A stretch of 21,667 bases of DNA from JAKZSU01 sp047517485. Its GTDB lineage: Bacteria > Pseudomonadota > Alphaproteobacteria > UBA7887. A model generated the notes under the pieces. That model did no database searches. It had not been told where the DNA came from and saw nothing but the letters and a program-made list of their open reading frames with translations. The translations under genes were made by a program, and so were the position numbers. Shown here one piece after another: positions 7,559 to 16,001 of this stretch; position 1 is the first letter of the stretch; every line of letters begins with the position of its first letter. The DNA is taken from the NCBI GenBank assembly GCA_047517485.1, contig JAKZSU010000158.1, positions 1 through 21,667 of the forward strand, read 5' to 3'.

Positions 7559-7966
7559 ATGCAGGCCGCTTCGCCGCTGCACGTCCTGGTCATCGACGAC
7601 CATCGGACGATGCGCAAAATCATCGCCCGCTGCCTGCGCGAGATCGGCATCACCGCCATCGCCGACGCCGGCAACGGTGCCGAGGCGCTGGCGTGGCTGG
7701 CGATGCCGAACAACGACCCCGACGTCATCATCTGCGATCTCCACATGGACGAGATGGACGGCCTCGAATTCTGCAATCTGGTGCGCCGCGGCAAGGGGTT
7801 ACGCGACCCCAACATACCGATCCTGCTGCTCACCGGCGAGAGCGACCGCATGCTTCTCGAGGTCGCCGAACAGGTTGGGGTCAAGAACGTGCTGCAAAAA
7901 CCGATCACCGCGCGGGATCTCGGCGCCGCGATCGCCGCGGTGGTCGGCTTCGAGATCGCCTGCTGA
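7559..7966 (+). CDS. Single-domain response regulator (CheY-like receiver)
   Basis: The 135 residues form one receiver domain and nothing else. Acidic pair Asp13-Asp14, phospho-acceptor Asp60 (in IICDLHMDEMDG), Thr92 (LLLTGES) and Lys114 (LQKPIT) are all in place, so it should be phosphorylated by a histidine kinase or small phosphodonor. There is no output domain, so it must signal by protein contact or pass the phosphate on. AAGGAGA lies about 6 bases before ATG 7559. No kinase gene is in the window, making it an orphan. Two stem-loops follow the stop. The role (motility, stress phosphorelay or cell cycle) cannot be read from the sequence. Confidence 0.92.
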   Translation: MQAASPLHVLVIDDHRTMRKIIARCLREIGITAIADAGNGAEALAWLAMPNNDPDVIICDLHMDEMDGLEFCNLVRRGKGLRDPNIPILLLTGESDRMLLEVAEQVGVKNVLQKPITARDLGAAIAAVVGFEIAC

Positions 7967-7967
7967 T

Positions 7968-8020
7968 CCGGCCTCCGCCGGCTCGGAACAGAGCCCGTCC
8001 GCCGCTGCTATAAGCGGACG
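7968..8020 (+). terminator. Two stem-loops after the response regulator, possible terminator
   Basis: The first is CCGGC-CTCC-GCCGG (7968-7981). The second is CGTCCGC-N11-GCGGACG (7996-8020, 7-bp stem). Neither is followed by a T run, so a classic intrinsic terminator is not proven; they may instead protect the transcript end. The rest of the 182-bp gap up to 8148 holds an upstream extension of the next frame without a ribosome site. Confidence 0.35.
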
Positions 8021-8148
8021 TTACCGACCCGCGCCAGACCACGATCCAAATAGTCATAAAGCGCCATAATTGCCGCGAAAAGCCCGGCGTGCTAGAGCAC
8101 GTCCGGGACCACACCGATTTGGCCGCGCATGGCACGGCGAAGGATGGC

Positions 8149-9036
8149 ATGAAAAAAGGCAGCATCGGATTTGATCGCGCGGCCGAGGACATCGGCAATG
8201 TGATCGCGTTGGAGCACCTCAACGTGCTGGTCCCCGACCAGCGTTTGGCGACGGTCTTCTATATTGCCGGATTGGGCCTGACCCGCGATCCCTATTTGAT
8301 GACGACGGTCACCAATATGTGGGCCAATATCGGCCGCAGTCAGTTTCATCTGCCAACCGGAAAAGCACAGAAGCTGCGCGGCTGCACCGGGCTGGTGATG
8401 CCCGATCTCAAACACTTGGCGGCGCGTCTGAAACAGGTCCAACCGCTGCTGGCGGGCACCAAGTTCAGCTATAAGGCCACCCGCGCCAAGGTCGAGATCA
8501 CCTGCCCATGGGGCAATCGCATCCGCTGCCACGCGCCCCACCCGAGGTTCGGTAATGTTAGGCTCGGCATGGCGTATATCGAGCTTGACGTGCGACCGGA
8601 TACCGCCAGCGCAATCGCCCGGTTCTATCGCCAAACGATCGGCGCGCCGGCCACCGTCAGGCGGATCGGCGGCGCCCGTGCCGCCGAGATTTCGGTCGGG
8701 CGGAACCAATCCTTGATCTACCGCGAATCCGCTGCCAAGCTAGCGAAATACGACGGCCATCATATCCAGATTTACCTCGCCGACTTTTCCGGCCCGCATG
8801 CCCGCTTGCGCGAACGCGGCCTGGTCACCGAGGAAAGCGATCAATATCAATATCGCTTCGAGGATATTGTCGATGTCGATAGCGGTGCAACCTTGTTCAA
8901 GCTCGAGCACGAAGTGCGATCGATGACCCACCCGCTTTATGCCCGCCCGCTGGTCAATCGCAACCCCAACCAATCCAACACGAAATTCGCCCAAGGCCAC
9001 GAAACCGCCCCATGGGCTCTGCCCTACGAGGCGTGA
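8149..9036 (+). CDS. Two-domain VOC-superfamily (glyoxalase/dioxygenase-fold) protein
   Basis: From ATG 8149 (AAGGA 4 bases upstream; a GTG at 8089 lacks a ribosome site) this gives 295 residues. The N-terminal half opens with IALEHLNVLVPDQRLATVFY and continues with LGLTRDPYL, the betaalphabeta start of a VOC fold, with His in EHLN and in QFHL as possible metal ligands. The second half repeats the pattern (MAYIELDVRP ... IARFYRQTIGAP) and ends with FKLEHEVRS, where a Glu ligand is usual. VOC proteins include glyoxalases, extradiol dioxygenases and antibiotic-resistance proteins. The reaction cannot be assigned here. It is convergent with the kinase-aminotransferase gene, 39 bp apart. Confidence 0.72.
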   Translation: MKKGSIGFDRAAEDIGNVIALEHLNVLVPDQRLATVFYIAGLGLTRDPYLMTTVTNMWANIGRSQFHLPTGKAQKLRGCTGLVMPDLKHLAARLKQVQPLLAGTKFSYKATRAKVEITCPWGNRIRCHAPHPRFGNVRLGMAYIELDVRPDTASAIARFYRQTIGAPATVRRIGGARAAEISVGRNQSLIYRESAAKLAKYDGHHIQIYLADFSGPHARLRERGLVTEESDQYQYRFEDIVDVDSGATLFKLEHEVRSMTHPLYARPLVNRNPNQSNTKFAQGHETAPWALPYEA

Positions 9037-9075
9037 GGCCACCGATCGCGCAAACGGCGAAGGCGTAGCCGGATC

Positions 9076-11451
9076 TCAGATCGCGGCTAACGATTCATCG
9101 ACCGCCGCGATCAGGAAGTCGGCATTGTCGGGCTTGAAAACCATCGGTGGGCGGATCTTGAGCACGTTGCCGAGATAGCCCTCGCGGCCGACTAGCACAC
9201 CCTTCTCCTTGATGGCGTTGATGACCCGTTTGGTTTCCTGTTTGGCGGGCTCCTGGGTGGCGCGGTCGCGGACCAGCTCGACGCCGGCGATCATGCCGAC
9301 GCCGCGAACGTCGCCGATCATCGGGTGGCGCTGGGCCAGGGCGCGCAGGCCTTGGCGCAAGTATTCGCCGGTTTCCTTGGCGTTGGCCAGAAGCTGCTCG
9401 TCTTCGATGACATCGAGCACGGCGTTGCCCGCGGCGCAGGCCACCGGGTTGCCGCCGAAGGTGCTGAAGTAGCCGGTCTTCTCGGTGAACGAGGCAAGGA
9501 TTTCGGGCGTTGTGATGATTGCGCCCAAGGCCAGACCGTTGCCGATGGGCTTGCCTAGAGCGACGATCTCGGCCTCGACTCCATGGACCTGGCAACCCCA
9601 CATGTGGCTGCCCAGGCGGCCGAAACCGGACTGTACCTCGTCGGCGATGAAAACGCCGCCGGCGGCGCGCACCTTATCGACCACCAATTTGAGATACCCC
9701 GTGGGCACATTGATGATGCCGTGGTTGACGAAGGACGTATCGATCATCACCGCGCCCACCCCGTAGCCTGCCTCGCCGAGTTCGGCGATGGCCCGGTCGG
9801 CGTCGGCGGCGTAACGCGCGGCGGCATCGTCGCCGCGAAATTCGCCCCGGTAGGTGTCGGGGGTGACGATGGTGCGGATATGGGCCGGAATTTCATCGAC
9901 CGGTCGGTCCGCTGGCGAGAAGGCGTCGATGGCGTCGGTGCCGCCGTGGTAGGCTTTCTCGATGATGATGGCGCCGCTCTTGCGGCTGTGCATCTTGGCC
10001 ATTCGCCAGCTAATGTCCGTGGCCTCGCTGCCCGAATTGACGAAGACGCAGACCCGCGGCCCATTGGTAAACGTCGCCGTCAGGCGTTCGGCATAGTCGA
10101 TGATATTGCCATAGACGTACCGCGTGTTGGTGCACAGCGCCGCGTACTGGCGGGTGATAGACCGCAGCACATGAGGGTGAGAATGGCCGACGTGGGACAC
10201 ATTGTTGTAGGCGTCGAGATAGGCCCGTCCGGTGGCGTCGTAGAGCCAGACACCCTCGCCCCGCACCATGTGGAGAGGGCGGTCGTAGAACAGGGCCAGC
10301 TTATTCCCCAGTAGTCGGCGTCGGCGCGCGAGCATCTCGTCCAGCACGGCGTCGGCCTCGTCCTGGTCCGCCTCGCCGGACCGAGGGCAATAGGGCGGGA
10401 ATTTAAGGGCGCCGCGCAATCGTGCTCGCACGGTCTCGCGGCCCGCCGCCAGAAGCCGGTCGAAGGCCGGCCAGAAATTCGCCGCGAAGTCCTCGAGATA
10501 CTCTGTCGGGCCAGTTGGGTTGGCGATGCGCCAGGTGCAGATGAGGATTTCGGACGCGACCCTGGCAACCACCAGGTCGTATATCAGATCGACTTCATCG
10601 GCCTCGAGCGGGGTCACGCCGTCGAAGCCCGCGGCCACCTCGCAGATCGCCGAAACCGGTTCGTCGGCATGTTGGAGCACGCCCGCCGCCGCGATCGCCA
10701 CCTCATTGACAAGTGGCGCGTGAATCATGTCGCCATAGTCGATAATGCCGACGATGCGTTCAGGGTCGTCCTCGGCCACCAGGACGTTCGAGGCATTGGC
10801 GTCGTTGTGGATGATTTGCCAGCGCAGGTCTCCCAGGAGCGGCAGTACTTGGTCGGCAAAATGATCGATAACGGCCTCGATTTTGCGGCGCTGGCCAGAA
10901 TCCTCAATGACGTTGGTGTTATGGCGCAGGTCGGGTAGGCGCTTGAGATCCCACAACAAAACATGGTCGGCGGACGGGTGAAAAAAGCTACGCAGCGCCT
11001 TGTCCAGTCGCGCTGTTGTCGCGCCGAGCGCGCGTAGCACCCTGGGCGTCAGTGGAACCTCGGCCAGGTCGACGCCGGGCATGAAGCTCAGCAGGCGGAC
11101 GATGTGCGCCTTGCCGTTGGCGTCGTCGATGGACCCGCTCATGGCGCCGTCGCGGGTGCGGATGACGCGCGGCACGAGCAGGTCGGGGTCATGCGCCTGG
11201 ACGTGGGCCAGCGCCCGGTGTTGCATGTCGAGAACCCCAGGATCTTCATCGCTGTTGGCGATTTTGAGGACATAGTCGGCGCCGTCGGTCGCGCGGAGGC
11301 GAAAATTCTGGTCACGTTCGCTGTAGAGCCGTGAGATCGCACCTTCGATACCGTACAGCTCGCGCACCACCTGGGCGGCGTCATCGGGGTTAAAGTCGGG
11401 TACGGCGCTGCCGAGCAACTTGATGTTTTCGCCGTCGGTGGCCTCGCTCAT
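9076..11451 (-). CDS. Fused APH-type kinase and class III PLP aminotransferase/phospho-lyase
   Basis: The 791 residues form two enzymes in one chain. Residues about 20-345 are an aminoglycoside-phosphotransferase/homoserine-kinase-like domain with catalytic HNDANASN (215-222; Asp217, Asn222) and metal-binding DYGD (Asp238). Residues about 375-791 are a class III PLP enzyme with NSGSEATD (472-479), the YHGG loop (501-504), ADEVQSGFG (Asp604) and the PLP-binding lysine in GKPIGNG (Lys634). The PLP half is closest in style to the ethanolamine-phosphate and 5-phosphohydroxylysine phospho-lyases, so the protein probably phosphorylates an amino alcohol and then removes phosphate and ammonia to give an aldehyde. 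There is no M23-like middle domain. ATG 11451 has no clear ribosome site. It is divergent from a polyamine-type importer, which suggests the substrate is imported. Confidence 0.88.
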   Translation of the reverse strand: MSEATDGENIKLLGSAVPDFNPDDAAQVVRELYGIEGAISRLYSERDQNFRLRATDGADYVLKIANSDEDPGVLDMQHRALAHVQAHDPDLLVPRVIRTRDGAMSGSIDDANGKAHIVRLLSFMPGVDLAEVPLTPRVLRALGATTARLDKALRSFFHPSADHVLLWDLKRLPDLRHNTNVIEDSGQRRKIEAVIDHFADQVLPLLGDLRWQIIHNDANASNVLVAEDDPERIVGIIDYGDMIHAPLVNEVAIAAAGVLQHADEPVSAICEVAAGFDGVTPLEADEVDLIYDLVVARVASEILICTWRIANPTGPTEYLEDFAANFWPAFDRLLAAGRETVRARLRGALKFPPYCPRSGEADQDEADAVLDEMLARRRRLLGNKLALFYDRPLHMVRGEGVWLYDATGRAYLDAYNNVSHVGHSHPHVLRSITRQYAALCTNTRYVYGNIIDYAERLTATFTNGPRVCVFVNSGSEATDISWRMAKMHSRKSGAIIIEKAYHGGTDAIDAFSPADRPVDEIPAHIRTIVTPDTYRGEFRGDDAAARYAADADRAIAELGEAGYGVGAVMIDTSFVNHGIINVPTGYLKLVVDKVRAAGGVFIADEVQSGFGRLGSHMWGCQVHGVEAEIVALGKPIGNGLALGAIITTPEILASFTEKTGYFSTFGGNPVACAAGNAVLDVIEDEQLLANAKETGEYLRQGLRALAQRHPMIGDVRGVGMIAGVELVRDRATQEPAKQETKRVINAIKEKGVLVGREGYLGNVLKIRPPMVFKPDNADFLIAAVDESLAAI

Positions 11452-11459
11452 TACAACAC

Positions 11460-11475
11460 GCGCGTCGGGACGCGC
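11460..11475 (-). promoter_or_regulatory. Hairpin just ahead of the kinase/PLP-enzyme start
   Basis: GCGCGT-CGGG-ACGCGC forms a 6-bp GC-only-rich stem with a 4-base loop, ending 8 bases before the ATG on the minus strand. It covers the region where a ribosome site should be, and no purine-rich site is visible. It might limit translation; chance in GC-rich DNA is also possible. Confidence 0.3.
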
Positions 11476-11836
11476 TCCTAGACCAAATGTTTCCTGGTTG
11501 AAATCTCAAACCGGGCGCAAGGGTAGTCGAAGATTGCACCTCGGTGAAGGTTGAAACGGGCGACCGACGCAGGCCAAGGGTCGGCCCCTCCACCTTACTG
11601 ATACGGCTCCGGTCAATTCCTTGACTCCGCGGATTTGACAGACAACCATGCAATCGTACGGGAGTTATGTGGGACCGGGTCCGACCAAAAGATAAACGAT
11701 AACAAATACTAAACTCGGATTCCCGAGGTTCTCCAAATAATTGTGGAGTGCGACGTTCCATTTTTCGGCGACAGCATATCCGCACACGCCTTTGTATTCG
11801 GAAATGTTGCGCAACAACACGAAGGGAGGGAATCCA
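11476..11836. other. Divergent regulatory gap between kinase/PLP enzyme and importer operon
   Basis: No gene is seen. Two TTGAC boxes lie 14 bp apart (TTGACT 11621-11626 and TTGACA 11635-11640), the second a consensus -35 but without a good -10 at 16-18 bp. Further on are an 11-bp palindrome GGACCGGGTCC (about 11672-11682), an AT-rich stretch with a GATAA direct repeat (11691-11702) and an inverted repeat CTCCA-N8-TGGAG (about 11731-11748). The plus frame open from 11741 ahead of the binding-protein start lacks a ribosome site. Confidence 0.4.
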
Positions 11837-13033
11837 ATGACAATCAATGATCGAAAGCAGAAAAAGCGGCTGGATGATTCAGTTGAGAGGTTGTTTCAGG
11901 CGCGGATAACCCGACGGGAATTCTTCCGCCGCGCGACGGCCTTGGGTGTATCCGCGGCGGTGCTGACGGATATTCTGGGTCTGCACGGAAAAGCCTTCGC
12001 GGCGGAAGGCCCGTCTTCGGCGGTATTGGATAAAATCAAGCAAGAGGGCGGCGAGTTGGCCGTCTACAATTGGGAAGAATACATCCATCCCGACACTATT
12101 CCGAATTTCGCGGAGGAGTTCGGGGTCGATGTCATCTACGACACCTTCCCGGGCAACGAACACCTGCTGGCCAAACTTCAGGCGGGCGGCGCGGGGTACG
12201 ACGTGGTGTTTCCGACCCACAACTTCGTGCCGATTCATATTGGACAGGGACTCTTGGAGCCCTTGGACCTCGAGAATATTCCAGATTTGAACAACTCGAT
12301 GGCGAGATTTCTCGACACCTCGGTCGACCCGGGCAACACCTACACGGTGCCCTATCTTTGGGGGATGACCGCTCTCGCGCACAACTCGAAATACACCAAG
12401 GGTGATCCCAACCTCGATAGTTGGGCGCTGCTGTTCGAAAGCGGGCCGGAGCGCTACTCCGGGAAGTTGGCCTTTACCGACGAGCGCGAAGAAGTCATTG
12501 CGACCGCCCTGGCGTATCTGGGCTACTCCGTCAACAGCCGCAGCAAGAAGGAATTGTTGGAGGCCGGCGAGCTGTTGATTAAAACAAAGCCCCATGTGAA
12601 AGCCTTTTATCCGGGCGCCGACGAGACCAAGGCTCTGATCACCGAGGACATCATCGTCGGTCACGAGTGGAACGGCGAAGTCGTCAAGGCGCATCGGAAA
12701 AATCCCGATATCCAATGGCTCCTGCCCAAGGAAGGGGGGACCGCCTGGTTTGACAACATGGCGATCGCCAAGGGCGCGCCCCACAAGTTCACCGCCGAGA
12801 CGTTCATCAACTACATGCTGAGGCCGGAGGTCGCGTCGGCCAATTCGGACGAGGGCGGTTACGCGACGGCCAACCAGAAGGCGGTGGATACAGTCGTATC
12901 CGCGGACATGGCGCAAAATTCGGCGGTCTACCCGACCGCCGAGGATTTGGCGCGGCTCGAGTTCCTGGCGGTCCTTCCGGATGACATTTTGCCGATCTAC
13001 GACGATATCTGGACCCGGCTGTTGGGCGCGTAA
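11837..13033 (+). CDS. Polyamine-type ABC transporter substrate-binding protein (PotD/PotF-like), Tat-exported
   Basis: From ATG 11837 (GAAGGGAGGG upstream) this gives 398 residues. A twin-arginine signal, TRREFF (25-30) followed by a hydrophobic stretch and AFA (53-55), indicates folded export by Tat. The mature part matches the spermidine/putrescine family: YNWEEYIHP (77-85), YDVVFPTHNFV, VPYLWGMTA and WLLPKEGG. Residues equivalent to the E. coli PotD pocket are kept: Glu219 (for E171), Trp278 (W229), Trp304 (W255) and Asp306 (D257). So it should bind a cationic amine, although one pocket position reads Glu (NWEEY) where E. coli PotD has Thr. It is the first gene of the importer operon, 165 bp before the permease. 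Confidence 0.9.
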   Translation: MTINDRKQKKRLDDSVERLFQARITRREFFRRATALGVSAAVLTDILGLHGKAFAAEGPSSAVLDKIKQEGGELAVYNWEEYIHPDTIPNFAEEFGVDVIYDTFPGNEHLLAKLQAGGAGYDVVFPTHNFVPIHIGQGLLEPLDLENIPDLNNSMARFLDTSVDPGNTYTVPYLWGMTALAHNSKYTKGDPNLDSWALLFESGPERYSGKLAFTDEREEVIATALAYLGYSVNSRSKKELLEAGELLIKTKPHVKAFYPGADETKALITEDIIVGHEWNGEVVKAHRKNPDIQWLLPKEGGTAWFDNMAIAKGAPHKFTAETFINYMLRPEVASANSDEGGYATANQKAVDTVVSADMAQNSAVYPTAEDLARLEFLAVLPDDILPIYDDIWTRLLGA

Positions 13034-13082
13034 AGAGTCGCGGCCGGCGCAATGCGACGGCACCGCGGGATCACCCGTCCGG

Positions 13083-13112
13083 CCAGCGTTGGCGGGCTGG
13101 AGGGAGATTTTT
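13083..13112 (+). terminator. Weak stem-loop between binding-protein and permease genes
   Basis: CCAGC-N8-GCTGG (13083-13100) is followed 7 bases later by a run of five T (13108-13112). It lies in the 165-bp gap after the binding-protein gene. Such hairpins often let the binding protein be made in excess over the permeases. The stem is short, so the call is tentative. Confidence 0.25.
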
Positions 13113-13198
13113 CGCGTGCCGTCGCCGTTGCCGTACGTGCGGTTGATTGGCGAAGTGGCGAGGTATTATCGGGTCCGCGACGGTCGTATGGATCGTGA

Positions 13199-14107
13199 GT
13201 GAAGGTATTCGCATTGTTTAGGCTACGAAGATCCATTCTCCGCTTCTTCAGAAGCCACCCTACCTTCAAAATCGGCGCGACCTTGAGCCCGTCGGCTTTC
13301 TGGTTGCTGGTCTTCACGATGATCCCGATGGGGATCGTGGTCTATTACAGTTTTATGACCCGGGGGCCGTGGGGCACCGTTATCTTCGAGTTCAGCCTCG
13401 AGAACTATCGACAGGTTTTCGATCCGCTGTTCCTGAAGATTTTGGGCCGATCGTTCAAGCTGGCGGCCCTGACCGTCGTTATTTGCCTGGCGGCGGGGTA
13501 TCTGATCGCATATTGGATCGCGTTCTACGGCGGGCGCCGCAAGAACTTGTTGCTTTTTCTGGTCATTTTGCCGTTCTGGACCAGCTATCTGGTACGACTC
13601 TATGCCTGGATGACCCTGTTGTCCGATCATGGCCTGATCAACACGTTCCTGACGGACTGGGGCCTGATCGACGAGCCGCTGGCGCTGCTCCACAACGAAT
13701 ATTCGGTGTTGGTCGGGCTTGTCTATACCTACCTGCCATTCATGATCCTGCCGCTCTATGCCTCCCTCGAAAGACTGGACCGATCGGTGCTGGAGGCGGC
13801 CGCGGATTTAGGCGCCACCGCGAGGGAACGATTTTTCAAGGTCACCGTGCCCTTGACCAAAGGGGGCATACTCAGCGGGTCGGTGCTGGTATTCGCCCCA
13901 TCGATAGGCGAATTCCTGGTTCCCGAACTGTTGGGTGGGGCCAAGGCCATGATGGTGGGCAAGTTTATCGCGCTGAAATTCCTCGGCCTGCGCCACTGGC
14001 CGCTGGGATCGGCATATTCGCTGCTGCTGTTGACGATGATATTGGCTCTGATCTTTCTCTACATGCGGGCCGGCGGCGGAAAAGACGCTTTCCGGGAACA
14101 ACAATGA
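13199..14107 (+). CDS. Polyamine-type ABC transporter permease (PotB-like)
   Basis: The 302-residue inner-membrane protein has about six membrane segments. The cytoplasmic EAA-type loop reads LEAAADLGATARERFFKVTV, which contacts the ATPase. The N-terminal part (FWLLVFTMIPMGIVVYYSFM) and YLVRLYAWMTLL are typical of PotB/PotH. The GTG start at 13199 follows a GTGAGTGAAGG context, and the ribosome site is not strong. It lies downstream of the binding protein in the same operon and overlaps the next permease by 4 bases. Confidence 0.9.
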   Translation: MKVFALFRLRRSILRFFRSHPTFKIGATLSPSAFWLLVFTMIPMGIVVYYSFMTRGPWGTVIFEFSLENYRQVFDPLFLKILGRSFKLAALTVVICLAAGYLIAYWIAFYGGRRKNLLLFLVILPFWTSYLVRLYAWMTLLSDHGLINTFLTDWGLIDEPLALLHNEYSVLVGLVYTYLPFMILPLYASLERLDRSVLEAAADLGATARERFFKVTVPLTKGGILSGSVLVFAPSIGEFLVPELLGGAKAMMVGKFIALKFLGLRHWPLGSAYSLLLLTMILALIFLYMRAGGGKDAFREQQ

Positions 14108-14883
14108 AGCGAATATCGCCGCGATTTTTATCGATCGGTTGTGGCGCGGTCTACCTGTTTATGTACGCGCCGTTACTTGTGTTGATAGTTTTTTCTTTTA
14201 CCCCGACAGAATATGGCGTGGCATGGGAGGGGTTTACTTTAAAGTGGTACAGCGAGGTATTTAACAACAAAAATATTCAGGACGCGTTGAAAGTGAGTCT
14301 CATTGTTGCGATCCCGACCGTTCTGATTTCCACCGCCATCGGGACGATCACCGCGTTCACCCTTTACCGCTATAAGTTCCTCGGCAGGGCGCTGTATCAG
14401 GGCGCGCTCTACATCCCGCTGGTCATGCCCGATCTGGTCATCGGGATTTCGCTTTTATTGTTCTATTCCTCCATCAAGTTGGACCTTGGTATTCTCACCA
14501 TTCTGCTGGCCCATATCTCGTTTTCGATTCCGCTCACAACCCTGGTGATCATCGCTCGCATGCAGCGCATCGATCGAACCTTGGAGGATGCCGCGATGGA
14601 CCTCGGCGCCGATGAATGGACGACCATGTGGAAAGTGACGTTGCCGCTGTTAATGCCCGGAATCGTGGCGGCCGCGTTGTTGACTTTTCCGTGGTCGTTC
14701 AACGATTTCGTGATTACGTTCTTTGTCTCCGGCGTAGGGTCGTCGACGTTGCCATTGCGCGTCTACTCGATGATCCGAGTCGGCGTGTCGCCGATGGTCA
14801 ACGCCTTGGGAACACTGATCGTCGTGGTACCGCTGATTATTGTCATACTCGGAACTTACTTTGATCGGCGAAGCGTGTCATGA
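14104..14883 (+). CDS. Polyamine-type ABC transporter permease (PotC-like)
   Basis: The 259-residue partner permease starts at ATG 14104, which overlaps the previous stop (ATGA), a sign of translational coupling. The opening YLFMYAPLLVLIVFSF, the IPLVMPDLVIGISLLL helix and the EAA-type loop LEDAAMDLGADEWTTMWKVT are PotC/PotI hallmarks. The same frame is open much further upstream, but that part is antisense-like shadow within the first permease. It forms the membrane channel as a heterodimer with the PotB-like protein. Confidence 0.92.
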   Translation: MKRISPRFLSIGCGAVYLFMYAPLLVLIVFSFTPTEYGVAWEGFTLKWYSEVFNNKNIQDALKVSLIVAIPTVLISTAIGTITAFTLYRYKFLGRALYQGALYIPLVMPDLVIGISLLLFYSSIKLDLGILTILLAHISFSIPLTTLVIIARMQRIDRTLEDAAMDLGADEWTTMWKVTLPLLMPGIVAAALLTFPWSFNDFVITFFVSGVGSSTLPLRVYSMIRVGVSPMVNALGTLIVVVPLIIVILGTYFDRRSVS

Positions 14884-16001
14884 AACAGACTTCCAGCGTT
14901 GAATTGGTGCGAGTGACAAAAAAATTTGGCGCCACCGTCGCCGTCGACGACCTGAGTTTGACGATTCCCGAAGGTGAGTTTTTCTCGCTGCTGGGGCCCA
15001 GCGGTTGCGGCAAAACCACCACGCTGCGGTTGATCGGAGGCTTGGAACATCCGGACGCCGGCGACATTCTGATTAATGGCGAGGTCGTCACCGACCAGCC
15101 GCCCTACGAGCGTGATTCCAATATCGTTTTTCAGAACTACGCCCTGTTTCCCCACTTGACCATCGCGGACAACATTGCCTTCGGGTTGCGCCTGAAATCC
15201 AGACGGGTCGCCGAACCGGAGGTCAAGAAACTGGTCGACGACGCTCTCCTGTTGGTTCACCTGGAGGGCCTTGGAGCGCGCCGTCCAAATCAGCTCAGTG
15301 GCGGGCAGCAACAACGCGTCGCCCTGGCAAGGGCGCTGATCTTGCGCCCCAAGGTTTTGCTTTTGGACGAACCGTTGGGGGCCCTCGACCGCAAGCTTCG
15401 GAAAGCCATGCAGGTTGAACTGCGGAGAATTCAGCACGAAGTCAACATCACCTTTATCTACGTGACCCACGACCAGGACGAGGCCATGAGCATGTCGGAC
15501 CGAGTGGCGGTGATGCGGAACGGAAAGTTCGAGCAGATCGGCACCCCCCAGGCAATTTTCCAAACCCCCCGGACTCGATTTGTCGCCGATTTCATGGGCG
15601 CTTCCAATATTTTCTCCGGGCGGGTCATCGCCGTAAGCGCCGACGCGACGCAGCGCGCCTCACCCCAATCGATGCAAATAGAAACCGAAAGCGGCCTCAG
15701 GATAATCAGCCGTGGCGGCCAGGACACGCCTTCCGGGACCGCCTTCGATATTTCGATCCGACCCGAGGCTGTTCAGGTTTTTCCTCGAGATCGGGATTGG
15801 ATGGCCGACAACAAATTCGACGGCAGAATCGTCGGAAAGTTATATTTGGGGGACGTGACCGAGCTCGAGGTGGCGCTGGGTGAACATAATTCCATCTCCA
15901 GCCGAATTCAGAGTCAGATCGATCAAGAATTCGACTTTAAGGAAGGTGACCAAGTTTCGATCGGCTGGAACGCCGAAGATTGTAACTTGTTGAGCAATTG
16001 A
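14880..16001 (+). CDS. Polyamine-type ABC transporter ATP-binding protein (PotA-like)
   Basis: The 373-residue ATPase starts at ATG 14880, again overlapping the previous gene by ATGA. Motifs are Walker A GPSGCGKTT (39-47), Q-loop VFQNYALFPH, signature LSGGQQQR (139-146), Walker B VLLLDEP (159-165) and switch His197. Residues from about 245 form a TOBE-type regulatory domain, as in PotA/PotG. It powers uptake by the two permeases. It completes a four-gene importer with no metabolic gene on the same strand. A short hairpin CGAAC-GTTG-GTTCG (16033-16046) follows the stop. Confidence 0.93.
   Translation: MKQTSSVELVRVTKKFGATVAVDDLSLTIPEGEFFSLLGPSGCGKTTTLRLIGGLEHPDAGDILINGEVVTDQPPYERDSNIVFQNYALFPHLTIADNIAFGLRLKSRRVAEPEVKKLVDDALLLVHLEGLGARRPNQLSGGQQQRVALARALILRPKVLLLDEPLGALDRKLRKAMQVELRRIQHEVNITFIYVTHDQDEAMSMSDRVAVMRNGKFEQIGTPQAIFQTPRTRFVADFMGASNIFSGRVIAVSADATQRASPQSMQIETESGLRIISRGGQDTPSGTAFDISIRPEAVQVFPRDRDWMADNKFDGRIVGKLYLGDVTELEVALGEHNSISSRIQSQIDQEFDFKEGDQVSIGWNAEDCNLLSN

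Noticed and set aside
11879..13063. 394-residue minus-strand open frame opposite the binding protein
   Set aside because: Shadow of the PotD-like gene; no motif or ribosome site.
13369..14103. N-terminal extension of the PotC-like frame
   Set aside because: It is the wrong frame inside the PotB-like gene; ATG 14104 with ATGA overlap is the natural start.
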